The notes beneath the pieces were generated by a model. It ran no database searches. It was not told the origin of the DNA and was given only the letters and a program-made list of their open reading frames with translations. Positions 33,355-44,670 of a stretch of 64,000 nt of DNA are shown piece by piece. A program made the position numbers and the translations under genes. Numbering within the stretch: the stretch's first letter is position 1; each line of letters starts with the position of its first letter. Source of the DNA: Talinum fruticosum (Eukaryota; Streptophyta; Magnoliopsida; Caryophyllales; Talinaceae); contig JAITYX010000058.1 in assembly GCA_021018815.1 (NCBI GenBank), forward strand, positions 2,311,001 through 2,375,000, in the 5' to 3' direction.

Positions 33355-34790
33355 ATCAAGGTTCTTCTGTCCTTGAGTAAATTTTAAAACCAGGTCTTGA
33401 GACTCGGTGAGCTTCGTTTCGATTGCTCATTTTCTTTTCCGAGTAACTCGGACTCAGTCTCATTAGTTTGAGCACTTGTCTTGAGTTCTCTCGAGTGTGA
33501 GTCTCAGTTTTTCCAATTCATTTTTTAAAGAAGTTTTCTCGAAGTGATTGACTCAAGTTGCTCCTTGAAATGAGAAGAATCGGAATTGGACTTTTCTTCC
33601 AATGTAAAGATGTATTTAGCTAAATCAACTTTGGAGAATTTGAGGAAGTAGTTTATTACCTCTTGAGGATCGGTTTCCTCATTATCCGAGTGCGTAGTGC
33701 GAGTCGACTCTTTTCGACTTCCGAGTCGGTGATTGCCATTAGACACTTTGAGTCATCCGAATCCTCGTCGTCTTCGAGATGATTCCTCATCACTCCAAGT
33801 TGCCATCATGGCCTTTTTCTTCTTCCTGTCCCTTCTTCGTTTTGGACGAGTCTTTGACTATGTGGTCTTTGCTGCCACATTCAAAACATCCAGAATTCTT
33901 AGACAAAGATAACTTTGAGGGTGAAGAAAACTTACCTTTTCTGTCTCTCTTGTCCTTTTTGTAGAATTCTTCTTTTGGTCTTTTGTCCCATCTTTTGTGC
34001 TTTATCATTTTCTTGAAGCCTCTTGCAATGAGTGCCATGGGATCATCTTCCGAGTCGGAGGAGCTTGGACTTGCTTCTTTGGATTCCGAGGCTTTAAGTG
34101 CGACGTTCCTTTTGGAAGTACCCTCGGCATCTTCTTCTTCCGGATGTATCTCATGAGTCGAAGCTTTCCAATGAGCTCGTCCGGTTTCAAGAGTGAGAGG
34201 TTCCGAGCTTCTTCTATGGCAGTCACCTTAGGACCCCATCGTCTCTTGGGTAGGCTTTTGAGAATTTTTCGGCACATTTCTTCATGGGAGATCTTCTTTC
34301 CCGGAGATTTGAGATTGTTGGTGATCTCGGTGAAGCGTATGAACATCCGAGTAATGTTCTCTTACGGCTCCATTTTGAAAAGCTCATATTTGTGAAGATA
34401 CTTGGCTGATCTTTGCTTGTCTCACCTGACTTGTACCTTCATAGGTGTTGACCAGAGTGTCCCACACCTCTTTAGCAGAGTCACGAGCGAGAGACTCGAT
34501 TATATTCTTCCGAGCTTATGGCGCACATGAGGATGTTCATGGCTTTGAAGTTCTTTCGAACTTCTCCGCTTCTGCTGGCGTGAACTCGGCCTTTGTCTTT
34601 GGAAGGATTCCGAATTCATCTGTCTTTGTTGGAATGTAGTTTCATTGTTGTATGATTTCCCAAACTTCTTCATCGTGATCCATAAGGAAACATTCCATGA
34701 GCTTCTTCCAGTGACCGAAATTTGAACCTTCGAATTTTGGTGGCCTGTTGGAAGATCTACCTTCGTCGAACTCTCCGGTGTTCGAGCCAT
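33355..34790 (-). pseudogene. gag, copia 1
   Basis: Copia gag with a UBN2-type capsid. The ATG at 34790 gives MARTPESSTK, but the body reads in shifting frames: HWKKLMECFLMDHDEEVW-like (about 34710-34660), then 34346-34005 with EEMCRKILKSLPKRRWGPKV, IEEARNLSLLKPDELIGKL. The zinc knuckle at 33895-33848 reads CFECGSKDHIVKDS, in which the fourth ligand Cys is replaced by Ser where the DNA has CGAG (33847-33850). A CAG there would give Cys and also restore the frame into AMMATWSDEE. A later piece is at 33746-33525 (VDLAKYIFTLEEKSNSD). Confidence 0.8.
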
Positions 34791-34835
34791 CCGATCTTTA
34801 AACCTTTGGACTGTTAGATCCTTTACGAAAGGCTA

Positions 34836-34847
34836 GGCTCGATACCA
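34836..34847 (-). other. Primer-binding site of copia 1 (tRNA-iMet)
   Basis: On the - strand TGGTATCGAGCC, two bases after the LTR. The usual plant copia PBS is TGGTATCAGAGCC, complementary to initiator tRNA-Met. The difference is again CAGAG read as CGAG. Confidence 0.85.
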
Positions 34848-34849
34848 AT

Positions 34850-36354
34850 TGAAGGTTTGCTCGGGAGAGTCCGAGTCACCCTAGAGGGGGTGAATAGGGT
34901 GATGGAAAAATCTTTGCGAAAACACACACTTTTGTGCGGAAAAGTGACCAAGACAGAATCCGAGTCTAAACACGGGGTCGAAAAGATTGGACTCGAAAGC
35001 GAGTGAATCGAAGAAGCGAGGAGCACTAAAGCCGTCCGAGTCTAGAATGAACTCGGAAAGAGAACACGAAATATTTACGTGGAAACCCTCCCGGGGCAGA
35101 AAACCACGGCCCGTGTCAATCCAGGACACGAAGTCAAATCCACTATTTTGAGTCCACAAAATACCGTGAACTTGATGGAACCCGAGTTGCTCCCTTAGAC
35201 AACTCTATACAGATTTTCCTAGACTCGAAGTTACCTTATCCGATCTAGTACTTCCTAGCTGAGATAACCCTTACAGCCAGGGACAACTAAGTCGAGTTAA
35301 CCTTTACAGACTTAGTCAAGGGACCTTACAAAGAATGTAAGAAGTGTTTGTAACGAAGTACAAGACCTTACAGTTTGTAAGTTGAAGATTGAGAGTAAAA
35401 ATACAATAACTTTGAACAAGTAAGTGTATAGACAATATGTTCTGCTATCTTCAAGTCTTGTGAAGTGGCTTCTTCTTATAGATAAGACCAGAGCGAGTAG
35501 CCGTTATTTCCATCTGCTGACCGAGAGTCCTCTCGTGACCGTTGAGAAAGGCTTTCGAGTCACTCGAAAGTATCCGTTGAAATATGAACGTTGGACAACG
35601 GTTTAACTCTCTTGGAAGTCCCAAAACCATCGGTTGTGTCTTGAAAACCGAGGTGAAAACCACTCGTTAGGCTCTGCGTTCCGAGTTTCCGGATATTGAA
35701 GCGCACGACTTCGACACAATCTTCCGAGACTAAAGCGGGGAAGGTGAAAAGCCATATCTGCTGGTGATTTGACGTTCGAGCCGGCTACTTTTGTAGTTTT
35801 GAAAAGATATCCTCGATTGAATAACCTACAAAAGTAAAACAACTTTGGTTCTCAAAGTATAAAATACTTTGGTCCAAGGTTAGACACGGATAACAAAATA
35901 ATCTTGAGAAATTACGCAATTGATTATCTCGAGTCGAAAGGAAATGGAAAATTCCGAGTCTAATATCCATGATACTCGGAATTCCATATGACTTAGTCTT
36001 AAGAAAAGAAACACGTTCTACAGCAAATATCAAAGTGAGAAAGAACTTGATATAGACTAAGCATGAAATGAACTATGAATGCTGACTATGCAAACGATAG
36101 AGTAAATAATCACAAGTCGATTCCGAGTGAGAAAGGACTCGGAATAAAGAACGACTTTTCCGAGTCGCTAACTAAAAACGATTAAAGAGATATGTGAATG
36201 CCGAATCGCATAGGAAGGATACTATTTAATTCAAGTATGTTTCTAAGACACCACAGAGAATGCCTTGGAATCAAAACTCTATATGAATGACATCGTTATA
36301 CCCGATTCCTTTTGCATGACTCGGAAAGATATAGAGCAGATGTCCGAGTCTTCA
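34850..36354 (-). repeat. 5' LTR of copia 1 (right on + strand)
   Basis: 1505 bp. Nearly identical to 25538-27075 apart from about 25 one- or two-base differences, mostly at CAG/CGAG/CTG-type sites, and a 37-bp deletion near 35372 bounded by TTACA/TTGTAAG. Confidence 0.92.
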
Positions 36355-36359
36355 ACTAA

Positions 36360-37813
36360 GTTTGAAGTTCCTCTTAAAACTACGCCGGGAAGTAGTAGGA
36401 TTGGTTAATAGTGGGCATTGAACCATTACTTGTGATCCGAAGGATCTCCCGTAAGAAGGTGTTGCACACAACAATGCTCTTCATTTAACTATAACTTGCG
36501 TTAACAAGTTTGTTCCCTTAACCTTGGTAGACAATGGATCAACAGACTAACGTGTGTCCTTGGTGAACTGTAAAAGAGGTTAGGAATTAGGGAGTAACAA
36601 CTCTCTAAGCAAACTCTTCATCTCCGAGCATATGATAATTCTAGAAGAACAATCTTGGGAACAATGACCTTACCAATCAATATAGGACCGAGTGGAGAGG
36701 AACATTGAATTCCGAGTCTTTGATGTCCCAGCTACTTTCAATCTACTTCTAAGACGCCCTTGCTTGCATGATCATCGAGTAATGCCCTCTACACTACATC
36801 GAAGGTAAAAATGATCATCAAAAGTCAGGTCATAACTGTTAATGAGGATAATCTTTGTGCTACTATCATTTCGAAAGAGTTCGTACTGTAGATTGAGCAC
36901 GATGCTAATGATGAAGAATTATACGGATTTGAAACTATGGTTGCCTTAGAAAGGGATGAAGCACCTTTTACCTTTAACCATTATGGCAAACCTAGTGTCA
37001 AATCAATGCTTAGGAAGAAGGGGTATTTTCCACGTCTTGCTGCAGCCGAAGGGCATACCACCCTATCCTTCCACCCCTTAAACCCACTAACATCTACAAC
37101 TTTGGGGTAGGCTATCAACCTTGTGCTAAGGAAATAGCTCAAGCCAAGTGGGAAATCCATGTAAGGAGGACTACACCACACACGATCTGCTGTTAGGCCC
37201 TTTTTCCTTTTACCATGAATAGACAATTTCTAAGAGAAAGAGATAATTTCCCTTATTATGGTTTTCCTAAGCCCTATTACATCAAGGAGAAGAGTATCCT
37301 ACCACCTGGTCTAGAAATCTTTAATGATTGCTATATTCTTGAAAAAGAGGCACCTCACCTTTTCAAAAATGGACAATCCACATCAGATTGGACAAATTTT
37401 ACCGAAAACACTTTTCGGCTTCTATTCGGTCAAGAAAGTAATCTAAAAGGGAACTCTATCTCAATACTGTCACGTGCTATGTCGCATCCACAGTTCGATC
37501 GGTCCAGGCTCATCACCGATGTTAACGTGGATAGGTTCAAGCATATTACCTGAATTGATGCTGAGGAGGGACAAGAATTTACTGTTAGCCTAGGAGTGCA
37601 ACCTCCTTTTGAGTCAAGTTTTAGGGCTTGTATTCCTTCTACTTCTTCGTTATTGTAGTTCTAATTCTATCATTTCCAATTCGCTTTTGAGTCCGATGTA
37701 CTCGTTTGCTAATTCAATAAAGTGAATCATTCTGCTTACTCCTTGCCTCTTCTTGCTCTTAATTATTTTACCTCTAATGATGAACAAGAAATTCCTAAAG
37801 AATTAATAAAAGA
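36360..37813 (+). pseudogene. Protease region and linker, gypsy copy C (right part)
   Basis: Continues after copia 1. At 36505-36550 KFVPLTLVDNGST carries the protease motif as DNG (DSG in copy B), so the residue after the catalytic Asp is changed. 36811-36980 reads MIIKSQVITVNEDNLCA and DEELYGFETMVALERDEA. 37215-37553 is an open 112-codon frame with FPYYGFPKPYYIKEKS and GLEIFNDCYILEKEAPHL. It ends at 37813, where copia 2 starts, in the segment that in copy D reads IPKELIKAMEDH. Confidence 0.7.
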
Positions 37814-39292
37814 TGAAGGTTTGCTCCTAGAGAGTCTAAGTCACCCTAGAGGAGGGGTGAATTGGGTGATGAAGTAATTTAAGCTAACCTAGAAAATTTA
37901 TGCTTTGAATGAGAAAAGAAACCGAGTTTGAGTCTAGATTGCACTAAAAAATGTAGACACTTAGAGATACGTGGAAAACCTCCTAGGGCGAGAAAACCAT
38001 GGATAGTGCTAACCCAAGCTCCAAGTCAAATCCACTATTTTGAATCCTCAAAATACACAAGTTTCACTCTACCGAATTCCTCCCTTAGACAATTCCTTAC
38101 AATGTTTTCCTAGACTTGGAAGTTCCCTTATCCGATCTAGTACTTCTTAACCGAGATAACCATTATAGTTAGGAGCAGCTAAGCTGAGTTAACCGTTACA
38201 ACTCGGTCAAGGGACCTTACTCATAAAGTAAGTAAAGTATGTAACTTATTACAAGACTTTACAACTCGGAAAATATTAATTACAAGTCGGGAGTTGTAAG
38301 TAGAAGATTGAATATTAAAACAATGTGTTTCGCAATATTGTTCAACAATGATTCCAAGCAATCTTCAAGTCTTGTGAAGTGGCTTCTATTTAGAGATGAC
38401 CAAGTAGAGTGACTGTTGAGTCTTGGTTCTGAACAAAAGTCTTTACTAGCCGTTCTAATGGCTCCTTTGAGTCACCGTAAAAAGATCCATTGGGATGTAA
38501 ATGTTGTGCAATGGCTCTTGGCTCCAAAAGGTACTCCAGTCAACTGGTGATGTCCGAAAAGCAATGTAGAAACCACCCGTTGAGCCTAGCTTTGGAGTTT
38601 TCTAGTTTTGGAAACATACAACCCTAACAAGGTGTTTGAGGCCTGTTCGTAAGTAGATAAAGCTTGTCCGCTTGTGATTGACAACTAGAAACCGACTACT
38701 TTTGTATTTCAAAAATAAGATAACCTCTTTTGAATAAACTACAAAAGTAAACCACTTTGGTTCTCAATGTATAAAATACTTTGGTCCAAAATTAGGCACA
38801 GATTATAATTAAATTAAGATAATTATTAATTATCTTAGGCCTAAAAGAGTGGAATTTTCTTATTCTAATATTCAATATACTCAAATTCCATCGAGTCAAC
38901 CCTAAGGATGATCAAGTTAAAAACAATAGGATCATCGAGTATAACAACTTGATTTGGACAAATAATTCTCAAAAAGCAAACTAACTTGGAAAAAGGAATT
39001 AACACTCGTAATTCACTTTGTGTTGAAATAAGCGATCTGTACTCAAAATAAAAGTGTTAGAGAAAATATTTGAGCATGCGATAGTTCCGAGTGATGTCTA
39101 AGTGAGTCGAAACATCACTGTAGAAGATATACAATAGTGTGATTTCTTAGTCAGTCGAAATGAATGAAAACTTATACGAGAGTTTTTATAACACTCAGAA
39201 TGACTTGAAATCAAAACTTAAGAGAGAGAAGATTTATACGTGAATCATTATGTGGTACTCGGAATGACTTAGAGTTAGAATCCGAGTCTTCA
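37814..39292 (-). repeat. 3' LTR of copia 2
   Basis: 1479 bp, TGAAGGTTTGCTCCTAG to GAGTCTTCA, followed by the PPT. The CNGTTR cluster (38410-38585) is partly decayed (CTGTTG, CCGTTC, CCATTG, CCCGTTGAG). Confidence 0.88.
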
Positions 39293-39739
39293 ATCTCCCC
39301 TTTTTAATGACAGGCAATCCATACTTGGATAGAAACTTGTTAGTGAAAAACATGAGCTTTCATTCTCACTAAGTAGAACATATCAAAGCGAGAAGTAATG
39401 ATTGAGAAATATTCCATACATATAAAATGCATTATAGATACTATCATTACTCATAGTAGTCATGCACATAACACATTAGAGTAAAGAAATGAATAGATTA
39501 TATCGAGCAAAAAAATAATACGAGATATCCAACGTAGAAAGAAGTAACTTAGCAATAAGATTGTTCGAAAAGAAAATTCATTCATTCTTATGCTAAAAAA
39601 CATAAAGGGTGAGCTCCTCTAAACATAACAACATCGGATTTCTATATTTCTCCCCTTGCATTTCATAAAAAGAGGGAAGAAAAATAAGAATGAAGTACAC
39701 TTGATATTGGACAGAAAAAATATAAAAGAAGAAAAAAAT

Positions 39740-41331
39740 AGACTAAGAAGGGGGTTTGTTGTCTCGAGGTCGAGGGACGAGCGAGTGCGACGACACTCGG
39801 TAATATTAGGACGAAGTTGATGATCGTGGTGGTGGCAACACAGGGATGGCCGGAAGTGGCTCTGTTCGCGGTCGTCCGACTAAGGGACTCATCATCCTCA
39901 GGCTCATCCTCCTAGAAGACAGCAGAGGGAAGTGCTTTTAACTTAACAACCGTGGATCGACCAATGTCCACAACGTCTTCCGACCGACTCATATCATCGT
40001 CCGACCTTATCGGTTCCGGATCGTGGACTGCAACACCTTGTCTCTCGGTTTGAGTGGCTTCCTCTTTCTCTTTTCTCCTCTTCCTTCTTTTCCTCTTCCT
40101 TCTCCTCCTTAGGCTGTGTCTGCTTCAGCTGCGGCTACTTCTTCTTCATCCTCAGCCCAACTTGGATGGGCTGGAGGACTCCTTAGAGGTGTCCGAACTT
40201 TCTAGGTCCCGGGTAGCCTTGGATCGGTGTTCTTGGAGGAGTTAGAGTTGCTCTTGCTGCTCCTTGATGATGCCCTTCATCTCGATGAGCAGATCCCGGT
40301 GCTCCTAGATCTAAGACTAGCTTGTCTTCCGGTTGATCTTGAAAGACGAGTCTTGAGAGAGTGGAGAGTGTCTCGAAGTTCTTCGCATCACGGAGGAGAG
40401 TTTGTCTACCAAAACGGCGAGATAGAGCATCAATCGCTGCAATAGGTGGTTGAGAAGTGGATGGACCACCTAATGGAGAAGGGAGAGATAGTGGAATCTC
40501 GAGTCCGAGTGGGAGGGGTGAAGGGGCTTCAACTCGGACCCGTACACCCAAACACCAGGCTTCACTTGCTGATATCCATACCCTAGAAGCTCCTTCCTGT
40601 CTACCACTATGGCAGCCTCAAAACTGCATTAGGATATGAGGGGAGAGGAACCTTAAATTGTTTGAATGAGAAGGTCTCCAAAGGGGAATGGAGCAGATGT
40701 TTTGGATTGAGCTGGCACATAAGCCATTTGCTCAAGAATAGGATGGAAGAGGTCTACGTTGTAGCCCTCTAGAATGTCAAAAGAACTTTGAGAATCATGG
40801 AGTTCAGATTCTCTTTGCTAGAATGATGAGAAAAGAAAGTTCTCATAAGGAGAAAACAAAGTAATATGGCCTCGGTCTTCGTCTAAGTCACAAAGAAGTT
40901 TTTGCGTCACTCAGGGACCTCCTTGGTGTATTTCTCAAAGAATTCATGTGCAATCTCCGTGAAGGGGATGGCATTGCAGGTCTAAAAACAGAGAAGAGAC
41001 ATTGAAAAGTTTGTGAAGGAGAGAGAGGTTGATGCCAACAACCCTGTCTTGAACTCATAAGGTAACGACTCCCTAAGAGTAAGACATGTTGGACTAGAAC
41101 TCGACAACGAGTTCGGGATAGATCAACTCACTCAAGCACAGAAAATTGTACCAGTGCTCTTTATGTATTGCAACCACGAAAATGAGGTGGTTAGGAAAAA
41201 TTTATCATCCAACGTTAGGTGTTGGGTGACGAACACTTTAGAGGGGTTAGAGGTGACCTCTTAAGGAGTTTTGGTGCTTGGCTTCTTGGTAGCGGACCCA
41301 AAAAAACTTGTGCAGAACCCCTTTTAGGCAT
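39740..41331 (-). pseudogene. Envelope-position ORF, copia 2
   Basis: Homologous to 29074-27485. The start MPKRG-like lies at 41331-41329. Landmarks on the - strand include DDKFFLTTSFSWL-like, the LFDILEGYNVDLFHPILEQM-like block (about 40790-40710) and the C-terminal Gln/Leu/Glu-rich segment with a Ser/Glu-rich tail. Many stops; the most decayed copy. Confidence 0.6.
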
Positions 41332-41895
41332 GGTGAGAATTTTTGAGAAGAAATCGAGTGAACTTCGAAAAAGAGAGAGAATACGAGAGAATGAGAGTGC
41401 TTAGAATTCAAAAAGTGAGCGAGAATGCTTAGAAACTAGGAAGGCAGTGAGTAAAGTAACCAAATGAAGGTAAAGGGGTGCTATTTAGTGAAAAGAAATG
41501 TCCTTCAGCCTTAGGTCCGACTTGAAGCTCCAACGGCCGTCTCAAATAGGTGTGACGGTTTTGCTCTCCAACGGTTAAAATTCCAATGGCTTTCTTCCAA
41601 CGACTAGTTTTCACGTTATCGATGGGCGCGACAGAGAGAGAGAGAGAAGAAAGAATTTTCAAAAATATTTCTGAAATTCTCTATTTATATAGAGATGATT
41701 TCAAAAGTTTGATGTCCATTTTATTCAAAAACCGAGTCTAACTCAATATGGTTTATGAGTGACTCGTAACACTTAGAGACCTAATAACTCGTAGCTGAAT
41801 TTCACTTGCTCAATCGAATCACTTGTTATTAAGACAAAAGAAGAAAAATATAACACATAATCATGCATGAAAATTTCTCTTACAAAATCACATAA
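41332..41895 (-). other. Intergenic region between pol and extra ORF, copia 2
   Basis: Equivalent to 29075-29711. The TATA site reads CACTAAATAG (complement of 41481-41490), so TA has been lost relative to copy 3 (CTATAAATAG). A GAGAGAGAGAGAGAGA tract is at 41633-41650. Confidence 0.5.
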
Positions 41896-42600
41896 TTATG
41901 AATTAATTATTCCAAGCTCATACCTAATAAAACAAAACTTATCCTCACTAAGTGGCTCAATCAAAATATCATCTAATTGAAATTTCGTAGGAACGAATTC
42001 AAGTTTAATATCACCTTTCTCATAATGGTCTCTCGGAAAATGGTACCTAACCTCAATATGCTTTGTCTTTGAGTGCTGAACTGGATTCTTAGTGACACTA
42101 ATTGCACTTTGATTATAACACTTGATTGGGATAAATTTGAATGAAAGTCCAAGATCCTTCATGTGTTACTTAATTTACAAAATCTCGAGCATAGCATGTG
42201 CCAACCGCAATGTACTCAGCTTTAGTAGTTGATACAACGAATCGAGTTCTATGTCTTTGAGTGCCAAGATATGAGGGATTGACCTAGAAACCGACATGCT
42301 CCTGATGTGCTCTTTTTATTTACGTTGTAACCAACATAGTCGGCATCCGAGTATCTAGTGAGGGTCGGTTCCGAGTCTCTTGAAAACCATAGACCATGAT
42401 TCCGAGTCCCTGCAAGATATCCGAAAATCCTCTTCACCGCGAGTGAGATGTGATTATTTTGGATTAGCTTGAAATCTTGCACACAGACATACACTAAACA
42501 TAATGTCTAGCTTATTGGATGTGAGATATAACGAGATCCAATCATACCTCTATAGAGTTTCGATCTACCGCTTTACGTTTTTCATCTAAGTCCAGCTTCA
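41896..42600 (-). pseudogene. RNase H, copia 2
   Basis: Frames 42494-42249 (RYSDADYVGYNVNKKSTSGA) and 42162-41896 (MKDLGLSFKFIPIKCYNQSA, IEVRYHFPRDHYEKGDIKLE, EPLSEDKFCFIRYELGI) together span the domain. Frame change at about 42200. Confidence 0.85.
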
Positions 42601-43480
42601 TGTTGCTTCTCATAGGTGTGGCTGCATGTTTCACATCTTGAAGCTTGTACTTCTTCAACACCTCCTTAGTATACTTAGATCTGATCCAATCATTGTCTTA
42701 TCTAATTTGTAGGCCAAGAAAGAAATTGAGCTCTCCCATCATGCTCATTTGGAACTCCTATCTCATCGACTCAAAATACTCTCGACGTAAATATTCATTA
42801 GTAGCTCCAAAATTAATATCATGAACATAAATCTTAGCAATAAGAAAATCTTTCCACTTGGTTTTTATAAAAAGAGTTTTGTCAATTTGACCTCTTTTGA
42901 AATCATTTTCAACCAAGAAATCGCTCAGTCTTTCATACCAAGCTCTAGGAGCTTGTTTATGACTATAAAGAGCTTTTTGTAATTTGAAAACATGATTTTG
43001 AAATTATAAGTTTTCAAATTCAGGGGTTGCACAACATAGACTTCCTCTTGAATGAAACCATTTAGAAAAGTACATTTAATATCCATTTAATATAATTTAA
43101 TATTCATGCTAGATGCAAATGCCAACAGGATTTTGATTGCTTCGATGCTAGCAAATGGTGCAAAGGTTTCCCACAATCAATCCCTTCCTCTTGATTGTAT
43201 CTTTGAGCCACAAGTCTAGCCTTATTTCTGACTACCAACCCATCCTCATGTAATTTGTTTTGGAAAACCCATTGGGTTCCTATAACTAGGTGGTCGAAGA
43301 AGGTCATTTGGTCAAAGTCCATACTTGGTTTCTTTCAAATTGATTAAGCTCTTCTTGCATGGCCTCTACCCATTCAGGTTCATTTAGGGCCTCTAGTGCA
43401 TTTCGGGTTCAGTTAATGATATAAATGCAGTGAATGCACATAGATTTTGCAAAGAAGAACGAGTTCTTACCCCACTATTA
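42601..43480 (-). pseudogene. Reverse transcriptase, copia 2
   Basis: Colinear with copia 1 RT. 43322-43104 reads GTQWVFQNKLHEDGLVVRNK and [16 protein letters not shown]. The catalytic region lies at about 42850-42820, reading IVHDIN-like in place of YVDDI, so the active site is probably lost. Multiple stops. Confidence 0.75.
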
Positions 43481-44670
43481 TTGGCGACAGTAATGTTCTT
43501 GAGTGGGTGACTGGATGCATATTTGAATGCTTTACCTGTTCTTTGGTTCGCCAAATTTGTTGGCTGAACTAGCTGATCTTTAGTAGTTTGAGCTTGCTGA
43601 GTCTCCTCATTTGCTTGTCCATTAGCATTCTAAGCAAGCTCTTGAGCTCGTTCGATCCGAGTCACAATGTTTTAAGCCGCCTCATTCCGATTTACTTTCT
43701 TTTGACTCTTCTCGAGCTCAGCTTCAACAAGATCATCTTCATCTCGACTGAGTTTCGGATCTTTTAAGGTTGACTCCCTTGTTTTTCCCTAATCTATCTC
43801 ATCAAACACAACGTGGATACTTTCTTGCACTTTGTTAGTTCTTTTATTAAAGACACGATAAGCTTTAGTGTGAAATGAGTAACCCAAAAATATAACTTCA
43901 TCTAACCTAACATGAAACTTGGTCGAGTGATCCTTACCGTTATTGTGAACAAAGCACTTACATCCAAAGGGTTTGAAGTATGAGACGTTAGGTTTCTTTC
44001 CTTTCTAAAGCTCGTAGGGAGTTTTCTTAAAGATGGGTCTAATGATGCATCCGGTCAGTGTGTACTTTGTTGTGTTGATTACCTCCGCCCATAAATAGTA
44101 AGGTAGATCATTTTCAATCATCATCATCCTTCTTATTTTTTCAAGAGTTCAATTCTTTCTCTCCACTACTCCATTTTGTTGAGGAGTTCTGGGTGTGAGA
44201 GATACCGTTCTTTCACAAAACTCTAAAATTTCGAGTAGTCGAACACCCTTCTACGGTCGGTTCGAATTCTTCTAATCTGAGTCCGAGACTCCACTTGAAT
44301 TTTTCTGCAGAGCTTGGTGAACTCTTTGAAAGCTTCATTCTTGTTCTTAAGAAAACAAACCCAGGTAAATCATGAAAAATCATCAACAATCACAAGTACA
44401 TATGATTTACATTTGAGGCTTTTCACAAAGATTTCACCACAAAAATCCATATGAAGCAATTCAAGCACTTTGGATGTAGAAAAAGTTTTCAGAGGTTTGA
44501 ATTATGATCCGACTTGTTTCCCTTTGTGCATGGTTTACAGATTTTATCTTTCTTAAATGCACAGTTAGGTAAACCCCTAACTCAACCATAAGATGCAAGC
44601 TTTTTGATAGTGTGCATGCTAACATGACCTAGTCTACGATGCCATGTCCAAGAATCATCATCCAATGATG
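43481..44670 (-). pseudogene. Integrase, copia 2
   Basis: Remnant with all landmark blocks on the - strand: WHGIVDxVMLACTL-like zinc region (about 44640-44510), IVDDFSWFTWVCFLKNKNEA-like core (about 44390-44330), KPFGCKCFVHNNGKDHSTKF-like (about 43990-43910), VQESIHVVFDEID (about 43830-43790). Frequent stops. Confidence 0.75.

Larger units (their letters stand above)
25538..36354 (-). mobile_element. Full-length Ty1/copia element, SIRE-like (copia 1)
   Basis: 10.8 kb, with LTRs at 25538-27075 and 34850-36354 and a perfect 5-bp duplication ACTAA (25533-25537 and 36355-36359). On the - strand: 5' LTR, PBS, gag, protease, integrase, RT, RNase H (pol stop at 29712), an extra ORF in the envelope position (29074-27485), PPT and 3' LTR. 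The sequence pattern VEESIHVVFDE after integrase and the third ORF are SIRE-lineage traits. The LTRs are nearly free of ordinary substitutions, so this is the youngest insertion here. Reading frames are broken, many at CAG/CGAG sites that may be sequence errors. Confidence 0.92.
20189..37813 (+). mobile_element. Ty3/gypsy copy C, interrupted by copia 1, 3' end missing
   Basis: 5' LTR 20189-22166, PBS 22168, leader with tandem repeats, gag 23802-24621 and gag C-terminus to about 25060. Copia 1 (25538-36354) splits the gag-protease spacer with duplication ACTAA. The element resumes at 36360 with the protease region and continues to 37813. There it stops at AATAAAAGA, where copia 2 begins. RT, RNase H and integrase of this copy are not found on the far side of copia 2/3. 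Confidence 0.8.

Noticed and set aside
34836..34849. tRNA-like sequence next to the LTR
   Set aside because: Only 12 bases complementary to a tRNA 3' end: a primer-binding site, not a tRNA gene.
40054..40639. + strand ORFs with a Leu-rich N-terminus resembling a signal peptide
   Set aside because: Opposite-strand shadow of the copia 2 extra ORF.
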